Positions 8,448-17,475 of a stretch of DNA of 64,000 nucleotides are shown in pieces (position 1 is the stretch's first letter; each line of letters starts with the position of its first letter). The translations under genes were made by a program, and so were the position numbers. The stretch covers positions 1-64,000 of the forward strand of contig NZ_JAJUKH010000011.1 of the NCBI RefSeq assembly GCF_021538675.1. Reading direction: 5' to 3'. Origin of the DNA: Paenarthrobacter sp. AR 02. GTDB lineage: Bacteria > Actinomycetota > Actinomycetes > Actinomycetales > Micrococcaceae. The notes beneath the pieces are model-generated. The model made no database searches. It had not been told where the DNA came from and worked only from the letters and a program-made list of their open reading frames with translations.

Positions 8448-11400
8448 ATGCCCGGTCCTTCAGCTTCCCGACCACAGCGAATCTTCAAGGGTCTCCTTTT
8501 GCCCGTGGTGATCGCCCTGGTGGGGGCCCTTTTGCCCCTCAGCGCAACGACGGCGATGGCTGTGGGACCCTGCGACCCCGTGGTGAACGCGGTGGCCTGT
8601 GAAAATTCGAAGCCCGGCAGCCCGCCCTCGGAGTGGGACATCAATGGCGCGGGCGATGACACCATCCAGGGCTTCGCCACGGACATCAGCGTTAATGCCG
8701 GCCAGCCCATTCGGTTCAAGGTCGACACCAAGGCGCCCACCTACACCATCGCGATTTACCGGACCGGCTGGTACGGGGGCAACGGGGCCCGCAAGATCGC
8801 CGATGTGACACCGTCCGTATTGCGCCAGACCCAGCCGGCCTGCCGCAGCGATGTCACCACCGAGCTTTACGATTGCGGTACCTGGGCCGTTTCGGCAACG
8901 TGGCAGGTTCCGGCGACAGCTGTGTCCGGTGTCTACATCGCGCTCCTCACACGCCCTGATACCGGCGCAAAGAGCCACATCACGTTCATTGTCCGCAATG
9001 ACGGCAACCGTTCCGCCGTCGTCTTCCAAACCGCGGACGAGACCTGGCAGGCCTACAACACGTACGGCGGCTCGGACTTCTATCAAGGTGCCGCGAACGG
9101 ACGGGCCTACAAGGTCAGCTACAACCGTCCGATGGCAACCCGTGATGGTCCGAACGGACGGGACTTTTACTTCGCCAACGAATACCCCATGGTCCGTTTC
9201 CTTGAACAGAACGGCTACGACGTCAGCTACATCAGCGGCCTGGACGCGGACCGCAGCGGCGCGGAGCTGCTGAACCACAAGGTGTTCCTTTCGGTGGGGC
9301 ACGATGAGTACTGGTCCGGTCCGCAACGGGCCAACGTCACCGCCGCCAGGGACGCCGGCGTGAATCTTCAGTTCCTTTCGGGGAATGAGATGTATTGGCG
9401 GACCCGGTTCGAACCCTCAATAGTGGACGGCACAGCGAACCGCACCCTGACCTGCTACAAGGAAACCTGGGGAAATGCCAAGATCGACCCCAGCACCCAG
9501 TGGACCGGCACCTGGCGCGACCCCCGTTTCGCCTCGCAAGCCAACGGTGGTGGCCTGCCCGAGAACGCGGTGACCGGGACCATGTACATGTCCAACCACT
9601 CCGACTTGCCTATTACCGTGAGTTCGGACGAAGGCAAGACAAGGCTTTGGCGGAATACGTCCCTGGCATCGATGCCTGCAGGTTCTTCCACGGCGCTGGC
9701 AGCCCACACAGTGGGTTACGAATCCGACGAGGACCTGGACAACGGCTTCCGGCCAGCCGGCCTGGTCCGGTTGTCAACCACCGTGGGAAGTGTTCCCGAG
9801 TACCTCCAGGACTTCGGTAATACCGTCAAGCCAGGCAATACCACCCATAACGTGACCCTCTACCGGGCAGCAAGTGGCGCCCTGGTCTTCTCAGCCGGCA
9901 GCGTCCAGTGGACGTGGGGGCTGGACCAGGAGCACGACGGCGCCGGCGCACCTGCCGATGCCAGGATGCGCCAGGCGCAGGTCAACCTGCTTGCCGACAT
10001 GGGCGCACAACCCGCCACCCGGGCGGCCGGCCTTGTTGCCGCAGTTGCGAGCACTGACACCACCAAACCCACAGCAACCATCTCTGCTCCGGCCAACGGT
10101 GCCACGGTGGCACAAGGCAGCAGCGTCACCGTTACGGGAACTGCCAGCGATGTTGGAGGCGTCGTGGCCGGCGTCGAAGTCTCCACCGACGGGGGCACAA
10201 CCTGGCACCCAGCCCAGGGCAAGACGAGTTGGAGTTACACCTACGTACAGAAGGGCCTTGCCACGGCAACCGTCCAGGCACGGGCCATCGACGACAGCGC
10301 CAACGTGGGTGCTGCCGTGAGCCGCAACCTCACCCTCAACGGCCCCTACAGTGTCTTCGGCCAAACAGTTCCCACTGTCCAGGACTCCGGTGACGGCGGG
10401 GCTTATGAAATGGGCTTGCGCTTCACGCCCTCCGTGGATGGCTTCATCACAGGCGTCCGTTTCTACAAGAGCACCGCCAACACCGGAACCCACACAGGCT
10501 CCTTGTGGAGCTCCACCGGCGAGCGCCTGGCCACGGCCACATTCACCAATGAGACCGCTTCGGGGTGGCAATCAGTCCTGTTCGCCCAAGCAGTCCCCGT
10601 GGCTGCAGGCCAGAAGTACACAGCCTCGTTCTGGGCACCCAACGGACACTACGCCACCAAGGACTATCAGTGGGCCAGCTTTGGCTTCACTGACGCCCCG
10701 TTGAAGGTAGCGGGAGGATTCGGGGCGGAGCCGGCCGGCGTTTACAGCACATCGCAAAGTTTCCCGACCACCAGCTACAACGGTGGCAACTACTTCGCAG
10801 ACGCCATCTTCAGCACCGTAGATACCTCCCCCATGACAGTTTCGGGCCAGACACCTATCCCGTCGTCGTCGAGCGTACCGGTCGACACCAAGGTGAGCGC
10901 GGTATTCTCCAAGCCGGTCACCCCGGCCAGCGTCCAACTGACGTTGCAGTCGCCGTCCGGGCCAGTAGCGGGCACTACCGCATATGACGCCGCCACGCGG
11001 CGGGCTACTTTTACGCCGTCGAGCGCGTTGGCGTTCAGTACCCAGTTCACGGCGACCTTGGCCGGCACTGACTCAACCGGTGGTCCAGTGACGGCGGGTG
11101 GGACCTGGTCCTTCACGACGGCGGCGACCCTCCCGGTTCCCGGTGCGTGCCCCTGCAGCCTTTTCGATGACTCTGTCACACCAGGGATAGCGGAACTGCG
11201 GGAAGGCGTACCCGTAACCCTTGGTGTGAGGTTCTCGAGTGTTTCGGCAGGCCAGGTGCTTGGTGTCCGCTTCTACAAGTCCGCCGGCAACACGGGCACC
11301 CACAACGGCGCCCTGTACACGGCAACCGGCCAGCAGCTGGCCACGGTCGCGTTCACCAACGAAAGCAGTTCCGGATGGCAGACGGCCATGTTCAGCCAAC

Positions 11401-13331
11401 CCATCCAGATGGCTGCGAATACGGACTACATCGTGTCCTACAAGTCCCTGACCGGGACGTATTCGGCCACGACCAACGGATTCGGTTCGGGTATGAGCGT
11501 AGGACCACTGCGGGCAGCTTCTGACGCTGGCGCTTACACGTACAGCGGAGATTTTGCTTCCTCCAGGTCCACAACCAGCTACTTGGTGGACGTCGTGGTC
11601 ACAGTGCCGAACACTCCATTCACTGTGGGTTCCCAATCGCCGTTGCCCAACGCGTCCAGTGTCCCCCTGAACACCACGGTCAGCGCCGTGCTCTCCGAGG
11701 CCGCCGTAGCGTCGAGCGTGAGCACGACGTTGAAAGTAACCGGTGGAGCCGCCGTAGCCGGGACGTCCACCTACGATCCAGCAACGCGTAAAGCCACGTT
11801 CACTCCCACAGCCGCCCTCGCAGCAGGGACGGGTTATACGGCCACGGTGACAGCTACGGCGCAGTCCGGACAGCCGATGTCGGGTGGCGGGACCTGGACC
11901 TTCACCACGGTTCCGGCACCGAGGACCCCTGGTGTGTGCCCATGCACTCTGTACCAGGACACGGTGACGCCAACGACGCCGGATGCCAACGACGGCGTGC
12001 CATTGTCCCTGGGCGTCAGGTTCGCGAGCGACACAGCCGGGCAAGTCACCGGCGTGCGCTTCTACAAGGCGGCCGGCAACACCGGCACGCACACCGGTTC
12101 GCTCTACACCGTCAGCGGACAACTGCTCGCTACCGTCACATTCACCAATGAATCCAGCAGCGGATGGCAGACAGCCGTGTTCAGTCAACCGGTGAACATC
12201 GAGGCCAACACGGAATACGTGGCCGCGTACAAGTCCCCCACCGGCAGTTACTCCTACTCTGCGGGCGGATTCGGTCCGGGCTTCACCAGTGGACCGCTGC
12301 GCACGGACACAGATTCTGGAGAATATGCCTACAACAGCGACTTCCCCAATGCGTCCACCACTGCCAGTTACCTGGTGGACCTGGTCTTCGCTATGCCAAC
12401 AGCACCCCTCACTGTAACGGAGCAGGTTCCGGCACCGGGCGCCACGGACATCCCCACCGACGTGAAACCGTCCATCACCTTCTCCTCCGGGATCAACGCC
12501 GGTTCGTCCTTTACCCTGACGGCGAACGGCTCATCCATTGCAGGGACGGCGGCTCTCTCCTCCGATAGCCGGACGGTCACGTTCACGCCGGCCGGACCCC
12601 TTCCCAACAGCACGGTCATCTCAGCCAGCGTGGCCAACGTGGTCTCCCAACAGGGGCAGGCTTACCCCACCACCAACTGGCAGTTCACAACTGCAGCCCC
12701 GACCGTCCAGGTGTCCACCATCTTCGGTTCACTGAGCCCCCAGACAGCGTCCGCCTCGGATGCCCTGTCTGTGGAGTTGGGCACGGCCTTCACCGTTTCC
12801 CAGGCGGGCAACGTCACCGGCATCCGTTTCTACAAGGGGACCGGAAACACAGGAACCCACGTCGGCTCGCTCTGGAACTCGGCGGGCACGCGGCTGGCAC
12901 AGGTGACCTTCACCAATGAGACGGCAACAGGATGGCAGACCGCCACACTGGCCACGCCCGTGGCGTTGTCGACCGGCCAGACCTACGTGGTTTCCTACCG
13001 TGCCCCCGTCGGCCGGTACTCGTATACGCAAGGCTTCTTCAACCAGACCTGGACGAGCGGTGTGTTTACCGCTTCCGGACCCAATAACGGGCTGTACAGG
13101 TACGGCTCAGGAGGCGTCATGCCGGCCAGCTCGTTCGGGGCGACGAACTACTTCGTGGACGTTGTCTACTCAAGTGCCGCACCCGCCCAGCAAGCGGCGG
13201 CGGCACCGTCCCCGTCGCCTACCGCGACAGCTACGGCAACGCCTACCCCGACAGCTACGGCAACGCCTACTGCGACACCGAGCCCGACGCAGTCCGGTGG
13301 TTTGCTCTGCGGGCTGTTGCCGCTCTGCTGA
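8448..13331 (+). CDS. Large secreted protein: DMFase-beta-like domain, Ig-like domains and four DUF4082 repeats
   Basis: The product has 1,627 residues from an ATG with AGGAG 5 nt upstream. A signal peptide is clear: basic start, hydrophobic run, likely cleavage after ATTAMA near residue 38. Residues about 40-545 resemble the C-terminal region of the N,N-dimethylformamidase beta subunit, with SVGHDEYWSGPQR and FLSGNEMYWRTRFE. A bacterial Ig-like domain follows (about 545-635). Four DUF4082-type units, each marked by RFYK...NTGTH.G.L, begin near 637, 901, 1163 and 1423. SbsA-type Ig-like domains, marked by ...P.D.KVSAVFS-like strands, separate them. A Pro/Thr/Ala-rich linker and a short Cys-containing hydrophobic tail end the protein. 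An extracellular or surface enzyme is likely, but the substrate is unknown. Hydrolysis of an amide is only suggested by the family name. Confidence 0.85.
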   Translation: MPGPSASRPQRIFKGLLLPVVIALVGALLPLSATTAMAVGPCDPVVNAVACENSKPGSPPSEWDINGAGDDTIQGFATDISVNAGQPIRFKVDTKAPTYTIAIYRTGWYGGNGARKIADVTPSVLRQTQPACRSDVTTELYDCGTWAVSATWQVPATAVSGVYIALLTRPDTGAKSHITFIVRNDGNRSAVVFQTADETWQAYNTYGGSDFYQGAANGRAYKVSYNRPMATRDGPNGRDFYFANEYPMVRFLEQNGYDVSYISGLDADRSGAELLNHKVFLSVGHDEYWSGPQRANVTAARDAGVNLQFLSGNEMYWRTRFEPSIVDGTANRTLTCYKETWGNAKIDPSTQWTGTWRDPRFASQANGGGLPENAVTGTMYMSNHSDLPITVSSDEGKTRLWRNTSLASMPAGSSTALAAHTVGYESDEDLDNGFRPAGLVRLSTTVGSVPEYLQDFGNTVKPGNTTHNVTLYRAASGALVFSAGSVQWTWGLDQEHDGAGAPADARMRQAQVNLLADMGAQPATRAAGLVAAVASTDTTKPTATISAPANGATVAQGSSVTVTGTASDVGGVVAGVEVSTDGGTTWHPAQGKTSWSYTYVQKGLATATVQARAIDDSANVGAAVSRNLTLNGPYSVFGQTVPTVQDSGDGGAYEMGLRFTPSVDGFITGVRFYKSTANTGTHTGSLWSSTGERLATATFTNETASGWQSVLFAQAVPVAAGQKYTASFWAPNGHYATKDYQWASFGFTDAPLKVAGGFGAEPAGVYSTSQSFPTTSYNGGNYFADAIFSTVDTSPMTVSGQTPIPSSSSVPVDTKVSAVFSKPVTPASVQLTLQSPSGPVAGTTAYDAATRRATFTPSSALAFSTQFTATLAGTDSTGGPVTAGGTWSFTTAATLPVPGACPCSLFDDSVTPGIAELREGVPVTLGVRFSSVSAGQVLGVRFYKSAGNTGTHNGALYTATGQQLATVAFTNESSSGWQTAMFSQPIQMAANTDYIVSYKSLTGTYSATTNGFGSGMSVGPLRAASDAGAYTYSGDFASSRSTTSYLVDVVVTVPNTPFTVGSQSPLPNASSVPLNTTVSAVLSEAAVASSVSTTLKVTGGAAVAGTSTYDPATRKATFTPTAALAAGTGYTATVTATAQSGQPMSGGGTWTFTTVPAPRTPGVCPCTLYQDTVTPTTPDANDGVPLSLGVRFASDTAGQVTGVRFYKAAGNTGTHTGSLYTVSGQLLATVTFTNESSSGWQTAVFSQPVNIEANTEYVAAYKSPTGSYSYSAGGFGPGFTSGPLRTDTDSGEYAYNSDFPNASTTASYLVDLVFAMPTAPLTVTEQVPAPGATDIPTDVKPSITFSSGINAGSSFTLTANGSSIAGTAALSSDSRTVTFTPAGPLPNSTVISASVANVVSQQGQAYPTTNWQFTTAAPTVQVSTIFGSLSPQTASASDALSVELGTAFTVSQAGNVTGIRFYKGTGNTGTHVGSLWNSAGTRLAQVTFTNETATGWQTATLATPVALSTGQTYVVSYRAPVGRYSYTQGFFNQTWTSGVFTASGPNNGLYRYGSGGVMPASSFGATNYFVDVVYSSAAPAQQAAAAPSPSPTATATATPTPTATATPTATPSPTQSGGLLCGLLPLC
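13216..13281 (+). repeat. 24-bp tandem repeat encoding a Pro/Thr/Ala-rich linker
   Basis: Units beginning CGCCTAC at 13216, 13240 and 13264 repeat every 24 bp (8 codons), two full copies and part of a third. They encode alternating Pro, Thr and Ala near the C-terminus of the large secreted protein. The period keeps the frame, so copy number could vary without breaking the gene. The linker resembles wall-spanning or O-glycosylated segments of actinobacterial secreted proteins. Confidence 0.8.
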
Positions 13332-13344
13332 CCACACAGCAGAG
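13323..13344. terminator. Hairpin overlapping the stop codon of the large secreted protein gene
   Basis: CTCTGCTG (13323-13330) and CAGCAGAG (13337-13344) form a perfect 8-bp stem with a 6-nt loop. The TGA stop (13329-13331) is inside it. No T-run follows. It lies between convergent genes and may act in both directions. Confidence 0.5.
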
Positions 13345-13367
13345 GACCTAGTTAACGGGTGGCTTGC

Positions 13368-14396
13368 TCAACGGATGACGCTGGGCGACCACGCGTGGGC
13401 AATGAACATAGCCGGTTGCGAACCGGGATTGGTGCCCAGCTGCCAGATGTTGCTGTCCCCTTCCACGGCCTCATCCGCCAACCCGTAAAGAAGGTTCTGG
13501 TTGTCCAGCCATTCAATCTGGTCATCGACGCTTCGCTTCTCGGAAAGGACCGTCTCCTGCCCGGTGGCGAGGTCAAGCACAGCCACCTTCCAATGCGCAG
13601 CCAAAGCACCGCCGTCGTTCTTCTTGAAGGCAATCTTGGTCCCGTCGGGCGAAATCGATGGGCACTCCACATTGTCGTGCACAGCGGTCAGCGTCTTTGC
13701 TGAGATACTTCCGCGGACCAACCATATACGCCCCGACGACGCCGCCGTGGCGTAGAAGGCATCCTTTTGTCCCGGCACGAACGTCACTCCCCAGATGTTC
13801 CTGTCCGTGGCCACCAGCCGTTGTCCGTTGACCAGGAGGGCGTAGTCCTCCAGGTTTTCCGGCGTTCCTCCCGACTGTGTGATCTCCGTGGCCGTCGAGA
13901 ACCCGGCGGTCGCATACGAGTGGCCCGTGACAAACACGGTGGTGGCGATCAGTGAGCCATCAGGACTGATCCGGGTCCTGCTGGGTATGCCCTTGATGGG
14001 CCACGAGCTTTGGGGTTCCCAGTCCCGGTTCAAGAGCGAAGCTTCGAACGCGGTCACCAGCCCGCGGTTGGTCTTCAGGCAGACGGAAGACTCCTTTGTT
14101 CCATAAACACGGTCGCATTCCCGTTCGCTGACGGACCTGGTTCCCGCCGGAGCCGAGAGGGGAACGGTTGCTGCGTGGCCGTATCCCTGCCCGGAAGCTG
14201 TGTTCCGGAAGAGGACAAAGGGAACACTTGGCAGCGGTTGCGCTGCCGTGACACCCACCGTCGAGGCCGCAGAGCGGCTCTCCTCAAACCGCTGGTAGGC
14301 CCCCACCGCGTAGATTCCCGCCCCTGCCAGGACCAAGGCAGTCACGGCCAGCAGAAGGCCCCATCTAACCTTTCCCAGGCCCAGCGCTTCACTCAT
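13368..14396 (-). CDS. Membrane-anchored protein with TolB-like beta-propeller features
   Basis: The 342-residue protein has one N-terminal membrane helix (WGLLLAVTALVLAGAGIYAVG, about residues 12-32) and an extracytoplasmic remainder. Repeated ISPDGSLIATTVF-like and ISPDGTKIAFKK motifs, plus VAVLDLATGQETVL, are typical of WD40/TolB-type propeller blades. A pair of cysteines lies near CDRVYG and SVCLK. Its start overlaps the upstream MFS gene by 4 bp (ATGA), so the two are probably made together. The function is unknown. A role at the envelope with the co-transcribed transporter is inference. Confidence 0.65.
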   Translation of the reverse strand: MSEALGLGKVRWGLLLAVTALVLAGAGIYAVGAYQRFEESRSAASTVGVTAAQPLPSVPFVLFRNTASGQGYGHAATVPLSAPAGTRSVSERECDRVYGTKESSVCLKTNRGLVTAFEASLLNRDWEPQSSWPIKGIPSRTRISPDGSLIATTVFVTGHSYATAGFSTATEITQSGGTPENLEDYALLVNGQRLVATDRNIWGVTFVPGQKDAFYATAASSGRIWLVRGSISAKTLTAVHDNVECPSISPDGTKIAFKKNDGGALAAHWKVAVLDLATGQETVLSEKRSVDDQIEWLDNQNLLYGLADEAVEGDSNIWQLGTNPGSQPAMFIAHAWSPSVIR

Positions 14397-15685
14397 GCGT
14401 CGGCGTCAACGACATTGGCTGGCGAAGTGCCCCGCAGGATGAAAATGACGGCCACAACCACGCACCCAAGCAACGCGCCCGCAATCAGCATGGCTGCCGA
14501 TGCACCCACCGCGTACCAGAGCACACCGAACCCGGCTGAAGCGATCATCCTGGTGAGCGCCACAACTGTCTGGGCCGAAGCGATACCCGTGGCCAGTTTG
14601 CCGGGCGGGGTCAGTTGGCTGGCCAATGCGGCCAATACGCCGTCGGTTGCCGCGTAAAACGCACCCAGCAGAACCAGGCAACCCACTGTGGTACCAAGTC
14701 CACCGATGGGCGAAGCCGCAAGGAGATAGGTGGCCAGGAGCGCCACGTGGCCGCCGACAAATACCGGGATCTTGCCTAGGCGGTCAGCCAATCGTCCCAG
14801 GGGAACCGCAAACGCCAGGAAGACCACGTTGGTGCCCACGAACAACAGCGGGAACCACTGGACAGCAAAAGAGTCCCTGGCCTGCAGGACCAGGTAGATA
14901 AAGCCGTCGCCAATGGTCACCAGGCCCAGGAGCCCTGCAGCGATCAGCACCTTTCCCAGGCCCGGCTCCTTCAGGTGGCTCCACGAAAAAGCGAACAGCC
15001 GGCGCCCCTCGCGTTCCGCTGCGTCCGGCAGCCCATCCGCCCGGACGTCCGGCACAATCAGCCCCAGGACGGCAACGCCAATCACAGCGAAAGCAAGCGA
15101 GACGACAAAAACCGTGCTGAAACCATTGGGAATCATCAGCAGTACAAAAAACGCGATCAACGGTCCGGCTGCTGCCCCGATATTGTCAAGCATCCGGTGC
15201 ACCCCGAAGGACCTGGCAAGATGCTCAGGCTGCGCGGACACTGAAATGAGCGCATCCCTGGGGGCAGTGCGTATACCTTTGCCGATCCTGTCCCCCGTGA
15301 CAATCGCGGCAATCGCCCAGAATCCCCCGGCGAACAGGAAACCTATCCTTGCAACCATGGACAGGCCATACCCGGCCAACGCAATTCGTTTTGGATGGCC
15401 ACTCCGGTCCGCTGCCCAGCCCGCGGCAATCCTGACGATCGCGCTGGCGCCTTGATTGATCCCGTCAATGAAACCAAATGCGATCGTGGACAACCCCAGG
15501 AAGCCGGTCACGTACAACGGGAGAATGGCTGTGACCGACTCCGAGGAGACATCCGTGACCATGCTGACGATGCCCAGCCAGATGATCACCGGTGACAACC
15601 GGAACGACACTCCACTCGGCAGTGCCGTTTCCATACCTTGCGGCTTGGCCCGTTTGCCGCCCCGGTCTGAAAGCGAAATGTACAT
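14393..15685 (-). CDS. MFS transporter
   Basis: The 430-residue product is a twelve-helix major facilitator protein. Typical features are LSPVIIWLGIVSMVTDVSSE at the start of helix 1, GWAADRSGHPKRI after helix 2 and the loop GDRIGKGIRTAPRDALIS. The last resembles a subgroup of uncharacterised MFS proteins related to fosmidomycin-resistance-type pumps. The gene sits between an orphan membrane protein (8 bp upstream) and the propeller-like protein (4-bp overlap). The substrate is unknown. Confidence 0.8.
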   Translation of the reverse strand: MYISLSDRGGKRAKPQGMETALPSGVSFRLSPVIIWLGIVSMVTDVSSESVTAILPLYVTGFLGLSTIAFGFIDGINQGASAIVRIAAGWAADRSGHPKRIALAGYGLSMVARIGFLFAGGFWAIAAIVTGDRIGKGIRTAPRDALISVSAQPEHLARSFGVHRMLDNIGAAAGPLIAFFVLLMIPNGFSTVFVVSLAFAVIGVAVLGLIVPDVRADGLPDAAEREGRRLFAFSWSHLKEPGLGKVLIAAGLLGLVTIGDGFIYLVLQARDSFAVQWFPLLFVGTNVVFLAFAVPLGRLADRLGKIPVFVGGHVALLATYLLAASPIGGLGTTVGCLVLLGAFYAATDGVLAALASQLTPPGKLATGIASAQTVVALTRMIASAGFGVLWYAVGASAAMLIAGALLGCVVVAVIFILRGTSPANVVDADA

Positions 15686-15693
15686 GGCCGCCC

Positions 15694-16470
15694 CTAGCCC
15701 GCCGTCGTATGCAGGGTGCCCAGGAGTTGGAACCGCGAAGCGCCGGTACCCGTCGTCGTCACGGAAACTGTCACGGTATCGCTGCCACGAACGAACCGCG
15801 TGGCCACAGCACCGTCAGCGGCGGGAGCTTGTTCAGACCAGAACCCACGGGACACCAGGGACTGGCTGAAGGAGCCCAGCACTTCGCTTTGGGGTTTGGC
15901 CACGATCCCATCCGCTGCCACTTGAAGGGCATTGCCCGAGGTCGACACTGAGGTGGAACCTATGGTTGTTCCGGCAGGCAGGGTGAGAATGTCAGCCGGC
16001 CACCCGTCCACCACCTTGCCGGCAGCCGTACCCGGCGCAGGCAAGGCACCCGAGATCAAGGGGGCGGGCGCGGATGGTTCGGGCAAGCCGGAAGGGGTCG
16101 CGGTCACCGGTGGAAGGACTTCCAGGGGTTTGGCGGTGGACTGGCCGTCGCCGCCGGTCTCCGGGCCGGCGCCAGCCTGGCCCGGCGACGGACTGCCGGA
16201 CACCGGGGTGCCCTCGCCCGGGCTTGCGCCGGCCGGAGCACCCTGGGTGCCGCTGGAGCTGGGGGCTGGGCGTGAAGTGGAGGAATCCTGCGCAGTGGTG
16301 GAGCCGGTCCTTCCAGCCATCTGATCGAAAATGACTGCCACGGCGGCGACCAGCAGGGCAAGGCAAATGCCTGCGATGACCAGCCGCCGCGCCATCATGG
16401 TTTGGCCGGGCTGGGTACGCCGCAGAGCGGCTGATTCGGGGCCACGCGTTTCATGGGGACAGTCTGCCAT
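15694..16470 (-). CDS. Orphan single-pass membrane protein with Pro/Ser/Gly-rich linker
   Basis: I do not recognise this 258-residue protein. It has a short cytoplasmic N-terminus, one membrane helix (LVIAGICLALLVAAVAVIF, about residues 30-48), a low-complexity Pro/Ser/Gly/Thr linker (about 55-135), and an extracytoplasmic domain of about 110 residues with alternating hydrophobic strands. Two adjacent in-frame ATG codons (16398 and 16395) could be the true start; neither they nor 16470 has a strong ribosome site. It lies 30 bp downstream of mutM and 8 bp upstream of the MFS gene, so it may be co-transcribed with both. Confidence 0.65.
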   Translation of the reverse strand: MADCPHETRGPESAALRRTQPGQTMMARRLVIAGICLALLVAAVAVIFDQMAGRTGSTTAQDSSTSRPAPSSSGTQGAPAGASPGEGTPVSGSPSPGQAGAGPETGGDGQSTAKPLEVLPPVTATPSGLPEPSAPAPLISGALPAPGTAAGKVVDGWPADILTLPAGTTIGSTSVSTSGNALQVAADGIVAKPQSEVLGSFSQSLVSRGFWSEQAPAADGAVATRFVRGSDTVTVSVTTTGTGASRFQLLGTLHTTAG

Positions 16471-16500
16471 CGCGACCCGGATTCCGGAACAGTTTTGGCG

Positions 16501-17472
16501 CTACCAACGCCCATTCCGCGGGCGCGGTTGGCACACAGGGCAGGTGTAGGAGGAGCGGTTCATGAACTGCTCCCGTTTGATGACACTCCTGAGCCCGGTT
16601 GCTTCGCAGCGCGGGCACAGCTCACCAGCCCGCCCATAGGCGTTAAGGGAACGGGAAAAGTACCCCGAATCACCGTTCACATTCACGTAGAGGGAATCAA
16701 AACTCGTCCCTCCTGCAGCCAACGCAGCGTTCATGACCTCTTGCGCGGCCACTACAAGGCGCTCGGCATCGGAACGGCGAAGGGTGTCCGTGGCCCGGGC
16801 GTAGTGGAGGCGGGCGCGCCACAGTGCTTCATCGGCGTAGATATTGCCAATTCCCGAGATGACACCCTGGTCCAGGAGCGCCCTCTTGAGGCCCGTCTTG
16901 CGGTTCTTGATCTTTCGGTAGAACGCATCGAAGGAAAAGTGAGGGTCGAGCGGGTCCCGGGCGATGTGCGATGCTTCTTCTGCGATCTCGGGCAGGGGCG
17001 TTTCGCCAAGGCCGCCAGGGCCGCCGTCGACGGTTGGGATCAACGACGTGACGAAGAGTCCACCGAAAATGCGTTGGTCGACAAACCGCAGCTGCTCCGG
17101 CATGCCGTCCACCGGGCTGAGCTGGATCCGGACCTTGAGGTGCTTCTCATCCGGCACCGCCGGATCCTGCATCAACAGTTGGCCGCTCATTCCCAGATGG
17201 GCCATCAGCGCCACGCGCGGCATCTCCAAAGCGGGGGCCGCGTGCGTGGTGCCAGCAGGGTTCTCCATGGCCAAGGGCATCCACAGGAACTTCCCGCGTC
17301 GAACGACATCCAGGACGGTTGCATGTTCGAGGTTCCCCACGAAATCCTCGGTACCCAAGGCATGCCGCCGGATGGAGCGGGGATCAATGACGTCCACGCC
17401 GGTGATGGTCCGGCCACGCACCCAGCGGGCCAGACCTCGGCGTACTACCTCTACTTCGGGGAGTTCCGGCAT
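16501..17472 (-). CDS. mutM: Formamidopyrimidine-DNA glycosylase
   Basis: MutM (Fpg) removes oxidised purines such as 8-oxoguanine and cuts the DNA at the site. The 323-residue protein begins MPELPEVEVVRRGL, giving the catalytic Pro and Glu after Met removal. It ends in the family zinc finger: CPRC, then the conserved Arg in NRSSYTCPVC. It lies 3 bp downstream of rnc, consistent with the conserved actinobacterial yceD-rpmF-rnc-mutM run. Confidence 0.97.
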   Translation of the reverse strand: MPELPEVEVVRRGLARWVRGRTITGVDVIDPRSIRRHALGTEDFVGNLEHATVLDVVRRGKFLWMPLAMENPAGTTHAAPALEMPRVALMAHLGMSGQLLMQDPAVPDEKHLKVRIQLSPVDGMPEQLRFVDQRIFGGLFVTSLIPTVDGGPGGLGETPLPEIAEEASHIARDPLDPHFSFDAFYRKIKNRKTGLKRALLDQGVISGIGNIYADEALWRARLHYARATDTLRRSDAERLVVAAQEVMNAALAAGGTSFDSLYVNVNGDSGYFSRSLNAYGRAGELCPRCEATGLRSVIKREQFMNRSSYTCPVCQPRPRNGRW

Positions 17473-17475
17473 CCG

